Shown here: positions 1 through 9,198 of the stretch, one piece after another
How the letters are laid out: each line of letters starts with the position of its first letter
How positions within the stretch are numbered: the stretch's first letter is position 1
Assembly (NCBI RefSeq): GCF_014236795.1
Contig: NZ_CP049017.1
Location: forward strand, 1,094,001 to 1,158,000
DNA length: 64,000 bases
Direction: 5' to 3'
Origin: Xanthomonas theicola
GTDB taxonomy: Bacteria; Pseudomonadota; Gammaproteobacteria; Xanthomonadales; Xanthomonadaceae
Made by a program: the position numbers and the translations under genes
Notes under the pieces: model-generated
Database searches by the model: none
What the model was told of the DNA's origin: nothing
The model's input: the letters and a program-made list of their open reading frames with translations, nothing else

Positions 1-308
1 GAGACGCTGTCCACGACGATGCCGACCACGCGGTCCTCGACATTGAGCACGATCATCACGGTGAAGGCGTCGTAGCGCGCTTCCTTCAGCCGCAGCTTCA
101 GGCGCAGGTCGATCACCGGGACGATGGTGCCGCGCAGGTTGATCACGCCCTTGATGTACTCCGGGGCGTCCGGCACCCGGGTGACCGAGTCGTAGCCACG
201 GATCTCCTGCACCTTCAGGATATCGACGCCGTAGTGCTCTTCGCCGAGGGTGAAGCTGAGGAATTCGCCGCCGGTGGCGCCGGAGGCGGAGGTGTTCTTG
301 TCGTTCAT
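1..308 (-). CDS. cheW: Chemotaxis coupling protein CheW (partial, 3' end outside window)
   Basis: CheW links CheA kinase to membrane chemoreceptors in the signalling array. About 102 residues from the start are visible, beginning MNDKNTSASG. They contain the typical CheW core: FTLGEEHYGVDILKVQEI, then a KGVINLRGTIVPVIDLR stretch, then a VGIVVDSVS segment where the window ends. The ATG at 308 is preceded by AGGAG at good spacing, which supports this start. A predicted sigma-28 promoter lies 55-80 bases upstream, so it probably has its own transcript and is the last visible member of the minus-strand chemotaxis block. The identity is secure; only the C-terminal third is missing. Confidence 0.93.
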   Translation of the reverse strand, partial: MNDKNTSASGATGGEFLSFTLGEEHYGVDILKVQEIRGYDSVTRVPDAPEYIKGVINLRGTIVPVIDLRLKLRLKEARYDAFTVMIVLNVEDRVVGIVVDSV

Positions 309-362
309 CGTGTGCTCCTGGTGCGCACGGGATTGCGGTAAGGGGAAAACGGCGCATGCACT

Positions 363-389
363 AGATCGGCGCGCCGGTGCAGAACTTTA
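363..389 (-). promoter_or_regulatory. Predicted sigma-28 (FliA) promoter of cheW
   Basis: Read on the minus strand there is TAAAGTTCT, then GCCGATCT, with exactly 15 bases between TAAA and GCCGATCT. The known FliA consensus is TAAA, 15 bases, GCCGATAA. The expected start of transcription is about 48 bases before the cheW ATG. Four other sites in this window share the 15-base spacing, which strengthens the call. Confidence 0.72.
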
Positions 390-415
390 GCGGTCCGCCG
401 CAGGCCCGGGCGCAG

Positions 416-1198
416 CTAGGACAGCACCCCGCTCTTGCGCGCGCTGCGCTGGCGCTCGATGCGGAAGATGTAGCGCTGGATCACCGCATCCGCGCCGCGC
501 GGCAGGTCGACGAAGCGCAGTCCCACCCGCAGCGTCTGCTGGCCATTGCCCAGCGTGTGCGGATGCATGTTGCAGACCTGCAGGGTCAGGCCGATCGCAT
601 CGGCGTCGGGCAGCTGCAGCACGCAGCGCGGATAGTGCTGCCGGTTCTGCGGCAGCGGCTGGCCCGGCGCCAACGCCAGCGCCAGGCCGCCGCCGCTGAT
701 GTCCAGCACCCGCAGCAGCAGTTCGGTGGGCGGGCTGGCATCGTCCAGCCGCAGCACGCACAGCGGCGGTTCGGTGATCGGCGTTTCCAGCCGGAAGTGT
801 TCGCGGCGCTGCCGGTAGTACAGCGAATCGGGCAGCGGCGCGCGGAATCCGGCAACGCCGCCGTGCGCGACCCGTTCGTGGCCCTGGATGCGGAAGCGCA
901 CGCCGACCTTGTCCAGCTGCGTGAAGCACAGCAGGTACTCGGCCTGCTCGGCAGAGCGGTTGTTGGTCTCGTTGAAGCTCAGGTCCAGCAGCAGGCTGTC
1001 CTGGTCCAATTCCAGCAGCGCGGTCGAAAACGACAGGTCGCGGCCGCCCAGATACGCGCTGACCTGGGAGCGCTGGTTGATCAGCGACTGCAGCAGCTGC
1101 CGGACCTGCCGCCGGTTGGTCAACAGAAAGCGGGCGTCCTGGTCCGGCTCCGCGTGCGCGGACGGTTCGGTGGAGTCGCTGGAGATGCCTTCGGCCAT
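416..1198 (-). CDS. ycgR: Flagellar brake protein YcgR (YcgR-N plus PilZ domain)
   Basis: This 260-residue cytoplasmic protein fits the YcgR family, which binds cyclic di-GMP and slows the flagellar motor. The N-terminal half (about residues 20-125) resembles the YcgR domain. The C-terminal half carries a PilZ domain: an arginine-rich loop RRQREHFR near residues 128-135, and a downstream DISGGGLAL motif that matches the D/N-x-S-x-x-G c-di-GMP contact. The open frame continues upstream to 1654, but that part encodes shredded receptor sequence, so the ATG at 1198 (MAEGISSD) is chosen. A sigma-28 promoter sits about 60 bases upstream. Regulation by FliA matches what is known for ycgR in enteric bacteria. 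Confidence 0.85.
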
Positions 1199-1256
1199 GT
1201 GCGCAACGGAAGTGATGGAATGAATGGGGCGGCCCGGTTTCGCCCGTCCCACGTTC

Positions 1257-1283
1257 CTATCGGCCGGTTCCGGCTTTTTTGTA
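1257..1283 (-). promoter_or_regulatory. Predicted sigma-28 promoter of ycgR
   Basis: On the minus strand the -10 box reads GCCGATAG and a weak -35 box TACA lies exactly 15 bases upstream. Transcription would start about 52 bases before the ycgR ATG. The -10 box is strong and the -35 box is poor, so confidence rests mainly on spacing and context. Confidence 0.55.
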
Positions 1284-1394
1284 GCCTGAATGCGGTTCGA
1301 CGCTGCCGGCGCGGCCGGCCGCCGCCGCGGGTGAACGCGGCGCGCGCGCACCCGTTCGCCGGCCTGGCATCGCATCGGCTGCGCGCTGGCGGCG

Positions 1395-1650
1395 GCTTGC
1401 TCGACCAGCCGCTCAGGGTGCTCACCACCTGGCCGACCGCTTCGCCGTCCTGCGAGGCGACCGCGGCGGCGCCGGCCGCGAGCTGGTCGGCTTGCGCGCG
1501 CGGTGCGCTGCTCGACGGCCCAGGTCGGCTGTTCCATCGAGGCGGCGGTCTCTTCCAGGCTGGCGGCCTGCTGCTCGGTGCGCCGCGACGGGTCGCCGTC
1601 GCCGGCGTCGGTGCGGGCCTCGCCCGGCACGTTGCGCACGCGCAGGTTCT
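1395..1650 (-). pseudogene. Methyl-accepting chemotaxis protein remnant (frameshifted fragment)
   Basis: Two minus-strand frames together retain a short piece of MCP signalling domain. One frame reads [19 protein letters not shown]. The next reads [27 protein letters not shown]. In the intact MCP at 1847-4090 the same segments are contiguous in one frame. The remnant has therefore suffered a frameshift and lost both ends. It is most simply the leftover of a tandem receptor gene removed by recombination with its neighbour. No function is expected. Confidence 0.8.
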
Positions 1651-1846
1651 GCAAGCCACCAGGCGCCGCGACCGTGCACGACCCGTTGCATCGGCGCGTG
1701 GGAACGCGATCGGGCGGCGCGTCGATGCAACTGCTTGGCCGGTGAACGGTGGTCTGGCGGGCCGCTCCGGCGGCAGCGTCTCTTCGCTGCCGGCCGCGTT
1801 GCCTTCAAGCGCTCGCCATGCCGACGTGCGGCATGGCGAGCCGTGC

Positions 1847-4090
1847 TCAGAACTCCTGCCAGCTGGAATCGACGCCGCTGTTGGCCGGATTCCTGGGGGC
1901 ATTGCGCATGGTTCGGGTCGCGGCCGCCACTTGCGCCTCGACGATGGCGGCGACCGATGCCGACGGCGCCGGATGACGCCGGCTTGCCGGCGCGGGCGCG
2001 TCGTCGATCTTGAACAGCGCCACGGCTTCGCTCAGCTGGCCGGCCTGGTCTTCCATCGAGCGCGCCGCCGCGGTGGCTTCCTCGACCAGCGCCGCGTTCT
2101 GCTGGGTGGCCTCGTCCATCTGGGTGACGGTCTGGTTGACCTGCTCGATGCCGGCGTACTGCTCCTGCGAGGCGGCGGCGATCTCGCCCATGATGTCGGT
2201 GACGCGCTGCACCGAGGACACGATCTCCTGCATGGTGCGCCCCGCGTCGTCGACCAGCGCCGAGCCTTCGGCAACGCGGGCGACCGACGCGTCGATCAGG
2301 CCCTTGATCTCCTTGGCGGCGCCGGCCGAGCGCTGGGCCAGGATGCGCACCTCGCTGGCGACCACCGCGAAGCCGCGGCCCTGCTCGCCGGCGCGCGCGG
2401 CCTCCACCGCGGCGTTGAGCGCCAGGATGTTGGTCTGGAAGGCGATGCCGTCGATCACCGAGATGATGTCGGCGATCCTCTTCGAGGAGGCTTGGATCCC
2501 GTTCATGGTGCTGACCACCTGGCCGACCACCGCGCCGCCCTGCGAGGCCACCGCGGCGGCGCCGACCGCGAGCTGGTTGGCCTGGCGCGCGTGCTCGGCG
2601 TTCTGCTTGACGGTGGAGGTCAGCTCTTCCATCGAGGCGGCGGTCTCTTCCAGGCTGGCGGCCTGCTGTTCGGTGCGCCGCGACAGGTCGTCGTTGCCGG
2701 CGGCGATCTCGCTCGCCGCGGTATTGATGCTGACGGTCGCGGTCTGGATGCGCCCGACGATGCCGCTCAGCTGGTCGGCGGTGGCGTTGGCGTCCTCGCG
2801 CATGGAGGCGAACACGCCCTGGAACTGGCCGCTCATGCGTGCGGTCAGGTCGCCGGCGGCGATGGCATGCAGCAACGCGGACAGCTTGCCCAGGTTGCGA
2901 TCGCTGACTTCCATCATCGCGTTGAGGTCTTGCACCATCAGCCGGAAATCGTGCTGGAAGTGCGTCGCATCGCCGCGGGCGCTGAAATCGCCGACCGCCG
3001 CCGCCGCGGCCAGGCGCTTGATCTCGGTGTTGATCGCCAGCAGGCTGGTCTTGGCCGCGTCCATGGATTCGTGCAGCCCTGCGCGGCTGCCGGGCAGGCG
3101 CCGGGCGTCGCGGCGCAGGTCGCCGTTGGCGTACTCGTTGAGCACCGCGATCGCATCGGCGATGGCGTCCAGGTGCTCGAACATCATCGTGTTGATGCCC
3201 TTGCTCAACTCGCCGTACACCCCGGGGAAGTCCTGCGGCATGCGGTGCGCCATGTCCTTGTCCGCGTGCAGTTCGATCATGCGCGAGGTTTCGCTGGAGA
3301 AGCGGTTCAGCTGCATCTGCATGCGGTGCATCGCGTTGAGCAGGCGCCCGGGCTCGTCGCGCGCTTGGGTCCGTACGTCGTTGTCCAGGCGCCCGTCGGC
3401 GATCGCCTCCGCGGCGCGGGTCGCGCGGCCGAGCGGCCCGGTCAGGCTGCGGGTGATCGACCAGGCGAGCAGGCCGCTGATCAGCAGTGCCAGCACGCCA
3501 CCGACGATCAGGTTGCGCCGGCCCTGGTTCATCGACGCCAACGTCGCGGCGTAGGCCTGCTTGCTCAGGCGTCGCTGCAGATCGGCATTGGCCCGGATCG
3601 CGGCCTGTTGCAGGTCCATCGCCACCGCCGCCGCACCCAGCAGCAGGGCTTGCGCATGCACGTTGTCGTCCGCTTGTCCCAGCTTGAGGACCTGGTCGTT
3701 GAGCTTGACCGAGACATCGCGCCGCGTGCCGATCAAGGCCATGGCCTGGTCTTCGGCGGCGCTGCTCGGCAGCGCCGCCAGCGCATCGTGCGCGGCCTTG
3801 TAGCGGGTGCGGTTGGCGTTGACCATGTCCAGCGCGCGTTGGTTGGCCGCATCGCCGTCGACCAGGATGATATCGCGCAAGCCGATCGCGACATTGGTGT
3901 TGGCATCGAGCATTTCGCTGGATAGCCTGATCTTCTCCATGTTGCTGTTGACGATGGTCTCCAGTTCGTAGCGGGCCTTGGCCATGGTCGACAGGCCGAC
4001 GGCCACCAGCGATCCCGACAGCAGGATCAGGAGGCCGAAAGCCACGCCGAGGCGGCGGCCGACGTTGTAGCGTTGCAGGAGTGCGTTCAT
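1847..4090 (-). CDS. Methyl-accepting chemotaxis protein (transmembrane receptor)
   Basis: This 747-residue inner-membrane receptor signals to CheA through CheW. A first membrane helix lies at about residues 14-35, followed by a ligand-binding region of about 150 residues and a second helix near 190-212. A HAMP domain and two HAMP-like stretches follow (about 215-430). The signalling domain contains the [23 protein letters not shown] hairpin region and the adaptation helices with Q/E pairs ([19 protein letters not shown]). The protein ends in SWQEF, which matches the xWxxF tether that recruits CheR/CheB, so it can probably be adapted with high efficiency. The ligand cannot be deduced. Receptor remnants lie on both sides, and a predicted sigma-28 promoter lies about 220 bases upstream. 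Confidence 0.92.
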   Translation of the reverse strand: MNALLQRYNVGRRLGVAFGLLILLSGSLVAVGLSTMAKARYELETIVNSNMEKIRLSSEMLDANTNVAIGLRDIILVDGDAANQRALDMVNANRTRYKAAHDALAALPSSAAEDQAMALIGTRRDVSVKLNDQVLKLGQADDNVHAQALLLGAAAVAMDLQQAAIRANADLQRRLSKQAYAATLASMNQGRRNLIVGGVLALLISGLLAWSITRSLTGPLGRATRAAEAIADGRLDNDVRTQARDEPGRLLNAMHRMQMQLNRFSSETSRMIELHADKDMAHRMPQDFPGVYGELSKGINTMMFEHLDAIADAIAVLNEYANGDLRRDARRLPGSRAGLHESMDAAKTSLLAINTEIKRLAAAAAVGDFSARGDATHFQHDFRLMVQDLNAMMEVSDRNLGKLSALLHAIAAGDLTARMSGQFQGVFASMREDANATADQLSGIVGRIQTATVSINTAASEIAAGNDDLSRRTEQQAASLEETAASMEELTSTVKQNAEHARQANQLAVGAAAVASQGGAVVGQVVSTMNGIQASSKRIADIISVIDGIAFQTNILALNAAVEAARAGEQGRGFAVVASEVRILAQRSAGAAKEIKGLIDASVARVAEGSALVDDAGRTMQEIVSSVQRVTDIMGEIAAASQEQYAGIEQVNQTVTQMDEATQQNAALVEEATAAARSMEDQAGQLSEAVALFKIDDAPAPASRRHPAPSASVAAIVEAQVAAATRTMRNAPRNPANSGVDSSWQEF

Positions 4091-4305
4091 GTCAGGACAC
4101 TGTTTCGATTCGGCTTGCGGTTGATCGGCTGCACCGGGCCGGCTGCGCGCAACCGAGGAAGGTGCTCTCCATGGCCAGCGTATTCAGTGCGATGTCTCAG
4201 CTTGGATCTCGACAGGCCGGCAAAAAGCCGAGGGGTACGCCCGGCCTTGTTCCTGCAACGGCGAGCAGAGCGGAGGTACCGCCGCATCGGCATTGGCTGA
4301 TCGAG

Positions 4306-4332
4306 TTAACGGCCAAGTCCGACATTTCTTTA
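4306..4332 (-). promoter_or_regulatory. Predicted sigma-28 promoter of the MCP gene
   Basis: The minus strand reads TAAA, 15 bases, GCCGTTAA, which is one mismatch from the FliA consensus. It lies in the 413-base gap between the MCP start (4090) and the receptor remnant (4504), giving a leader of about 210 bases. I see no convincing gene in the rest of that gap. Confidence 0.65.
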
Positions 4333-4503
4333 AACATGTCCTACCGGCGGCCTGGAAAGGTCATCGCCAGAACAGTGTGGCTGCACCCGGCAGGTCGCGG
4401 CTGCCGCGCCATCGCATGCTGCATGCGCCGACGCATGCGGCCGGCCGTGCCGCGCAGGCCAACCCGGCGGCTCGGCACTCGGGCCATTGCGCCTCGTCCG
4501 CGC

Positions 4504-4975
4504 CTATGGCCTGTCCGACACCGCGCGTACCGGCACCTGCCTGCGCCTGGCCGGCGCGGTCGTGGTCGCCGCCGGCGCGGCGTCCACGCCGCCGGGCCTG
4601 GCCACGGCGGCGTCGAGCCTGAACAAGGCCACGGCTTCGGTCAGCCGCTCGGCCTGCTCTTGCATCGAGCGTGCCGCCGCGGTGGCTTCCTCCACCAGCG
4701 CTGCGTTCTGCTGGGTGGCCTGGTCCATCTGGGCGACGGTCTGGTTGACCCGCTCGATGCCGGCGTACTGCTCCTGCGAGGCGGCGCATTGATCCGTTCG
4801 GCCAGCAGCAGGACGAAGCCTTGCTTGTTGTCCAGACGCACGCGGCCGGCGAGGTCGCCGGCGACCGCACCGCGCACGATGTCGGCGATTTCCTTTTCCA
4901 GCGCCAATTCTTCGGTGCGATCGAACCATTCGACGACGAAACCACGGCGGCTGATGACACGTCGCCGTCGCGGAC
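4504..4975 (-). pseudogene. Methyl-accepting chemotaxis protein with large internal deletion
   Basis: The upstream part (about 4795-4960) reads RRGFVVEWFDRTEELALEK followed by IADIVRGAVAGDLAGRV and FVLLLAERIN. This is the PAS-to-HAMP-like region of a Xanthomonas-type receptor. In another frame it joins [20 protein letters not shown] and the usual MCP tail, which ends at 4504. The ligand-binding domain and about 150 residues of signalling domain are gone, and the junction shifts the frame. Together with the remnant at 1395-1650 it shows that a longer receptor array has contracted here. Confidence 0.82.
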
Positions 4976-5246
4976 GGCGTCCGCACGGGCGTGGGCGCGG
5001 ACAGGGCGCGGACAGGGCGATGCCGGCCGTGCAGACGGCCTCACCGCGATAGGGCACTGCGCCCGAAACGGTCACGCGCTGGGGTGTGCTGGCCGTGGAG
5101 CACCGTCCCGTTTTGCGTGCACCAGGGGCGCGCCACATGGGGGCGGCCGGCGTGGTCTGCGCATTGGTCTGCGCAGGTGCGCTCCCGCCGGCAGCGGCGT
5201 ATGCGGCCGCTGCGATCGCCGCCGGCCGGGTGCCCGGCGCGGTGGC

Positions 5247-7244
5247 TCAGGCCGCTTGCGGCACCCGCAGCGCCCGCACCAGGCCGCCGATGTCCACGAT
5301 CAGCGCGACGCGGCCGTCGCCGAGGATGGTGGCGCCGGAGATACCGCCGATGCGGCGGTAGTTGTTTTCGATGTTCTTGACCACGACCTGCTGCTGGCCG
5401 ACCAGTTCGTCCACTTCCAGCGCGATCTTCTGGCCATCGGCCTCGACCACCACCACCAGCGGTTCGCTCTGTTCGGTGCGGCCGTAGCCGTAGCAGTCGC
5501 TGAGCGAGAGGATCGGCAGGTATTCGCCACGGACCCGCAGCACGCGGCCTTCGCCGGCCATGCTGCGGATGTCGTCGGGCTGTGGTTGCAGCGCCTCGAT
5601 CACGTAGGCCAGCGGCAGGATCAGGGTCTCGCCGGCGACCGACACGGTCATGCCGTCCAGGATCGCCAGGGTCAGCGGCAAGCGGATCAGCACGCGGGTG
5701 CCGCGGCCGGTGGCGCTTTCCAGCTGCACTTCGCCGCCCAGGCCCTGGATGTTGCGGCGGACCACGTCCATGCCCACGCCACGGCCGGACAGGTCGGTGA
5801 CCGCGTCGGCGGTGGAGAAGCCCGGGGCGAAGATCAAGTCCCACACCTGCGCGTCGGTCGGGTTGTCCACGACCGCCAGGCCGCGCTCGGCGGCCTTGGC
5901 CAGGATGCGGTTGCGGTTGAGGCCGGCGCCGTCGTCGCTGACTTCGATGACGATGTGCCCGCCCTGGTGCGAGGCGGCCAGGGTGATGGTGCCGGTCTCG
6001 TCCTTGCCGGCGGCGCGGCGCGCTTCCGGCATTTCCAGGCCGTGGTCGATCGAATTGCGCACCAGGTGCACCAGCGGGTCGGCGATCTTCTCGATCAGGC
6101 CTTTGTCCAGCTCGGTGCCCTCGCCGATGGTGCGCAGCCGCACCTGCTTGCCCAGGCGCGTGGACAGGTCGCGGACCAGGCGCGGGAAGCGGCGGAACAC
6201 CGCGTCCACCGGCAGCATGCGCACGCCGATCACCGCTTCCTGCAGGTCGCGGGTATTGCGTTCGAGCAGATCCAGGCCGGCGAACAGGCGTTCGGCATGG
6301 GCCGGATCGAGGTCGCCGGAGACCTGCTTGAGCATGGCCTGGGTGATGACCAGTTCGCCGACCAGATTGATCAACGCATCAACCTTGTCGACGCTGACCC
6401 GGATCGAGCTTTCCGCTTCGTGCGCGGCGGCGGCGTTGCCGGCCGGCGCATTGGCGGCCACGGCGGCCGCCGGCGCGGCGGTGGCGGTGGCCGGGCCCTG
6501 CGCCAGCACCGGTGCCGGGGCGGCAGCCAGGCTCGGCGGCGGCACCGCGCGGATGTCCAGTTCGCAATCGTCGATCACCCAGGCGAAGGTGTCTTCGATC
6601 GCGCTGCGCGGGATCTTGCCGGCCAGGCCGAGGTCCCAGGCCAGGTACGCCTCGAGCGGATCGAGGTCGTTGAAGACCGGCAGGCGCGCGCTGCGGCAGG
6701 CGACCTGCAACGGGCCGAGGTGTTCGAGTTCGCGGATGATGCGCAGCGGGTCGTTGCCGCTCATGAACAGCGACGGCGCCGGGGTGAAGCCGATCTGCCA
6801 GGCTTCCGGTTCGGCCGGCTGGTTGGCGGCCGGGGTCGCGGCGGGCGCGGCGGCGGTGCCATTGAGGGCGTGTTGCAGGCGCTCGTGCACCGCCTTGACC
6901 GCGACCGGATCGGCCGGGGTGCCGTGCTCGGCTTCGCGCAGCAGGGTGCGCAGCACGTCCACCGAGCCCAGGATCGCATCGATCGCATGCGCTTCCACGT
7001 CGCGCTTGCCCGAGCGCAACTCGTCGAGCAGCGTCTCCAGCACGTGGGTCAGGCCGGCCATCGCCTCAAAGCCGAACGTGGCGGCGCCGCCCTTGATCGA
7101 GTGCGCGGCGCGGAACACCGAGTTGATCGTTTCGGGGTCGCGGTTGCCATCTTCCAGCGACAGCAGTCCGGCTTCCATCGCGTCCAGCCCTTCGCGGCTC
7201 TCCTCGAAGAAGGTGGCGTGGAAACGTTGCAGGTCCATGCTCAT
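5247..7244 (-). CDS. cheA: Chemotaxis histidine kinase CheA (second copy)
   Basis: This 665-residue cytoplasmic kinase phosphorylates CheY. The N-terminal HPt domain has the phospho-histidine H48 in FRAAHSIKGGAATF. An alanine- and proline-rich linker (about 230-280) leads to the dimerisation domain. The ATP-binding domain keeps the N box (VHLVRNSIDHG), the DDGAGLN and GRGVGMDVVR glycine motifs, and the GRGTRVLIRLPLTLAI lid region. A C-terminal CheW-like domain ends at LVRALRVPQAA. It is the third gene of a STAS-cheY-cheA operon. Most of the window's conserved flagellar order belongs to the other CheA (12011-13753), so this copy may serve a receptor subset or a distinct array. Confidence 0.93.
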   Translation of the reverse strand: MSMDLQRFHATFFEESREGLDAMEAGLLSLEDGNRDPETINSVFRAAHSIKGGAATFGFEAMAGLTHVLETLLDELRSGKRDVEAHAIDAILGSVDVLRTLLREAEHGTPADPVAVKAVHERLQHALNGTAAAPAATPAANQPAEPEAWQIGFTPAPSLFMSGNDPLRIIRELEHLGPLQVACRSARLPVFNDLDPLEAYLAWDLGLAGKIPRSAIEDTFAWVIDDCELDIRAVPPPSLAAAPAPVLAQGPATATAAPAAAVAANAPAGNAAAAHEAESSIRVSVDKVDALINLVGELVITQAMLKQVSGDLDPAHAERLFAGLDLLERNTRDLQEAVIGVRMLPVDAVFRRFPRLVRDLSTRLGKQVRLRTIGEGTELDKGLIEKIADPLVHLVRNSIDHGLEMPEARRAAGKDETGTITLAASHQGGHIVIEVSDDGAGLNRNRILAKAAERGLAVVDNPTDAQVWDLIFAPGFSTADAVTDLSGRGVGMDVVRRNIQGLGGEVQLESATGRGTRVLIRLPLTLAILDGMTVSVAGETLILPLAYVIEALQPQPDDIRSMAGEGRVLRVRGEYLPILSLSDCYGYGRTEQSEPLVVVVEADGQKIALEVDELVGQQQVVVKNIENNYRRIGGISGATILGDGRVALIVDIGGLVRALRVPQAA

Positions 7245-7274
7245 GGGCGGGGAATCCGGGAAAAGGGGGGAGAG

Positions 7275-7640
7275 TCAGCCCAGGACTTTCTGGACGGTGG
7301 CGATCAGCTGTTCCGGGTTGAACGGCTTGACCAGCCAGCCGGTGGCGCCGGCGGCCTTGCCTTCGGACTTCTTGTCCGCCGCCGACTCGGTGGTCAGCAT
7401 CAGCATCGGGGTGAACTTGTAGTCCGGCAGCTGGCGCAGCGCGCGGATCAGCGAGATGCCGTCCATGTTCGGCATGTTGACGTCGGTGACCACCGCGTTG
7501 AAGCGCTGGCCCCGGGCGCGGCCGAGGGCGACCTGGCCGTCTTCGGCTTCCTCCACCGCGAAACCGGCCGAGGTCAGGGCAAAGGCGACCATCTGGCGCA
7601 TCGACGCCGAATCGTCCACCACCAAGATACGTGCGCTCAT
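7275..7640 (-). CDS. cheY: Single-domain response regulator, CheY-like
   Basis: The protein is 121 residues and consists only of a receiver domain. The acidic pair D9-D10, phospho-acceptor D53 (VVTDVNMPNMDG), the switch T in LMLTTES and K in LVKPF are all present. It overlaps the upstream STAS gene by four bases and precedes cheA by 30 bases, so the three are translationally linked and CheA is its likely phosphodonor. Whether it binds the motor or acts as a phosphate sink cannot be told. Confidence 0.9.
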   Translation of the reverse strand: MSARILVVDDSASMRQMVAFALTSAGFAVEEAEDGQVALGRARGQRFNAVVTDVNMPNMDGISLIRALRQLPDYKFTPMLMLTTESAADKKSEGKAAGATGWLVKPFNPEQLIATVQKVLG

Positions 7641-7945
7641 GCGGCGTTCTCCACAGATTTCAGATTGTCAGGGGTTGCGGGAAGGCCCAGCGATGCGCTG
7701 ACCCCTAGCAGACGTGCCGCGTCGCGGAACGTGTCGTTGCATGCCTCGAACACGGTGCGCTTGCCGTCCTGGCGGCGCGCATCGACGAAGGCGCACAGCA
7801 CCTGCACGGAAGCGGTATGGATGCGGCGGACCTCGCCGGCGTCCAGCCGCAGCACGCCGTCCGACGCCAGGAACGGGGTCAGCCGCTGTTTCAGGTCGGC
7901 GCTGGTCTCGATGCCGAGATCTTCGCCAAGAGGGACTGTGCTCAT
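7637..7945 (-). CDS. STAS-domain protein in chemotaxis operon
   Basis: The protein is 102 residues and matches the STAS fold (anti-sigma antagonist/MlaB-like). The motif RIHTASVQVL stands where STAS antagonists carry the phosphorylatable S or T, here T. Two ATGs overlap at 7948 and 7945. GGAG is 5 bases before the second and only 2 before the first, so 7945 is used. It is first in the operon with cheY and cheA, behind a sigma-28 promoter. Its job is unknown. Similar STAS proteins next to chemotaxis genes suggest a regulatory partner-switch or array-assembly role, but this is inference. Confidence 0.8.
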   Translation of the reverse strand: MSTVPLGEDLGIETSADLKQRLTPFLASDGVLRLDAGEVRRIHTASVQVLCAFVDARRQDGKRTVFEACNDTFRDAARLLGVSASLGLPATPDNLKSVENAA

Positions 7946-7975
7946 CATTGCTCCGCACCAATGGTTCTATCGCAG

Positions 7976-8002
7976 ATAACGGCCGATGCGTGAAAAGCTT
8001 TA
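7976..8002 (-). promoter_or_regulatory. Predicted sigma-28 promoter of STAS-cheY-cheA
   Basis: The minus strand reads TAAAG, then GCCGTTAT after a 15-base spacer from TAAA. Transcription would start about 24 bases before the STAS start codon. It lies in the short gap after parP, so this operon is probably separate from motC-motD-parC-parP. Confidence 0.7.
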
Positions 8003-8055
8003 GCGTGGCATCGGAAAGTGCGGCATGGTTGGCAATTGCCGCGCGGCCATGCGGC

Positions 8056-9198
8056 TCAGTGCAGCAGCTGTTCGGCGTCGAGCAGGATCATCGGCTGTTG
8101 CGCCAGACGCGCCACGCCGCGGAACAGATGGTTGGAGATGCGGCAGATGCGTGCGTTGTCCGGCGGTTCGATCTGCTGGTCGGTGAGGCTGGCCACGTCC
8201 TCGACCGCGGTCACGCGCAGGCCCAGGGTCTCGCCGTTCTCCTCCAGCACCACCACCCGGGTCAGCATGTCCATCTCGATCGGCGCGGCGCCCAGGTGGA
8301 TGCCCAGATCGATCACCGGCACCACCTGGCCACGCAGGTTCATGATCCCCAGCATCGCCGGCGGGGTGCCGCGCAGCGCCAGCAACGGCACCGGCAACAC
8401 CACTTCCTGGACCTTCAGCAGTTCCAGCGCGTAGGCCTGTTCGCCGCAGCGCAGGCGCAGCCAGCGTGTGCTGCGATCCGGCGCGCGGCGCTGGTGCGGG
8501 GAGGCTTCGTGGGCCGCGCTCGGGGCCATGAACGCCTGCAGGTTGGGCGGCAGCCGCGACCCCGTGGCCTGCGCGCGCTCGGCCTCGGCGCGGCGTTCGG
8601 GCGGCACCGCCATCGGCGGGCGCTTGGTCGCGCGCGCAGCGGCGGCATCGTCTTCGGTGGCCAGGTCGCGCGGCGGCGTGGGCGCGCGTTGCATCTCCAT
8701 CGCTGCGACCACCTCCAGATCGGCCTGGCGCTTGGCCGCGGACGGCGCCTGCTGCGACATGATGCCGGCCAGGGCCGGGTCGGAGTCGGCTTCGGCGAGC
8801 ACGGCGGCGGCGATCTGTTGCGGGGTGGGGCCGGCCGGCGCCGGCGCCGGCGCCTGCTGCGACATGATGCCGGCCAGGGCCGGATCGGAGTCGGCTTCGG
8901 CGAGCACGGCGGCGGCGATCTGTTGCGGGGTGGGGCCGGCCGGCGCGGGCGCCGGCGCCTGCTGCGACATGATGCCGGCCAGGGCCGGGTCGGAGTCGGC
9001 TTCGGCGAGCACGGCGGCGGCGATCTGTTGCGGGGTGGGGCCGGCCGGCGCTGGCGCCGCGGCGGCGCGCGCCGGTTCTGGCGCTTGTACGGCGCTGGCC
9101 GCGTCGCGCGTCGCCTGCCGTTCGGCGGCCTGCTCCTCGGCGATCACGTCGTGCAGCAAGCCTTCCAGATAGTCGTCGATGACTCCGGGCGTGTTCAT
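8056..9198 (-). CDS. parP: ParP-like CheW-domain protein with triplicated repeat
   Basis: The protein is 380 residues. The C-terminal 140 residues form a CheW-like domain (RLRCGEQAYALELLKVQEVV, LGIMNLRGQVVPVIDLGI). The first 240 residues are alanine/proline-rich and contain three near-identical 35-residue repeats, each including PTPQQIAAAVLAEADSDPAL. In Vibrio and Pseudomonas, ParP is a CheW-domain protein that joins the ATPase ParC to CheA and receptors and keeps arrays at the cell pole. Position directly after the ParC-like gene, with a four-base overlap, supports that role. The ATG at 9198 is used because it overlaps the parC stop. A plain CheW-family adaptor is the alternative. Confidence 0.8.
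   Translation of the reverse strand: MNTPGVIDDYLEGLLHDVIAEEQAAERQATRDAASAVQAPEPARAAAAPAPAGPTPQQIAAAVLAEADSDPALAGIMSQQAPAPAPAGPTPQQIAAAVLAEADSDPALAGIMSQQAPAPAPAGPTPQQIAAAVLAEADSDPALAGIMSQQAPSAAKRQADLEVVAAMEMQRAPTPPRDLATEDDAAAARATKRPPMAVPPERRAEAERAQATGSRLPPNLQAFMAPSAAHEASPHQRRAPDRSTRWLRLRCGEQAYALELLKVQEVVLPVPLLALRGTPPAMLGIMNLRGQVVPVIDLGIHLGAAPIEMDMLTRVVVLEENGETLGLRVTAVEDVASLTDQQIEPPDNARICRISNHLFRGVARLAQQPMILLDAEQLLH
8747..9061 (-). repeat. Three tandem 105-bp repeats inside parP
   Basis: Copies begin near 8747, 8852 and 8957, a period of exactly 105 bases (35 codons). They are almost identical at DNA level, with a few silent or conservative changes. The repeat length keeps the frame, so copy number could vary between strains without breaking the protein. 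Confidence 0.92.

Noticed and set aside
377-3925. Very long plus-strand open frame (1182 codons) opposite the MCP and ycgR genes
   Set aside because: It is the complement of clear genes in GC-rich DNA; the product is Gln/Arg/His-rich with no family resemblance.
4087-4293. 68-codon minus-strand frame just upstream of the MCP
   Set aside because: No ribosome site, Arg-rich shadow composition, and it overlaps the MCP leader.
4821-7979. Plus-strand open frame of 1052 codons opposite cheA-cheY
   Set aside because: Same shadow effect; the minus strand encodes an unmistakable CheA with all motifs.
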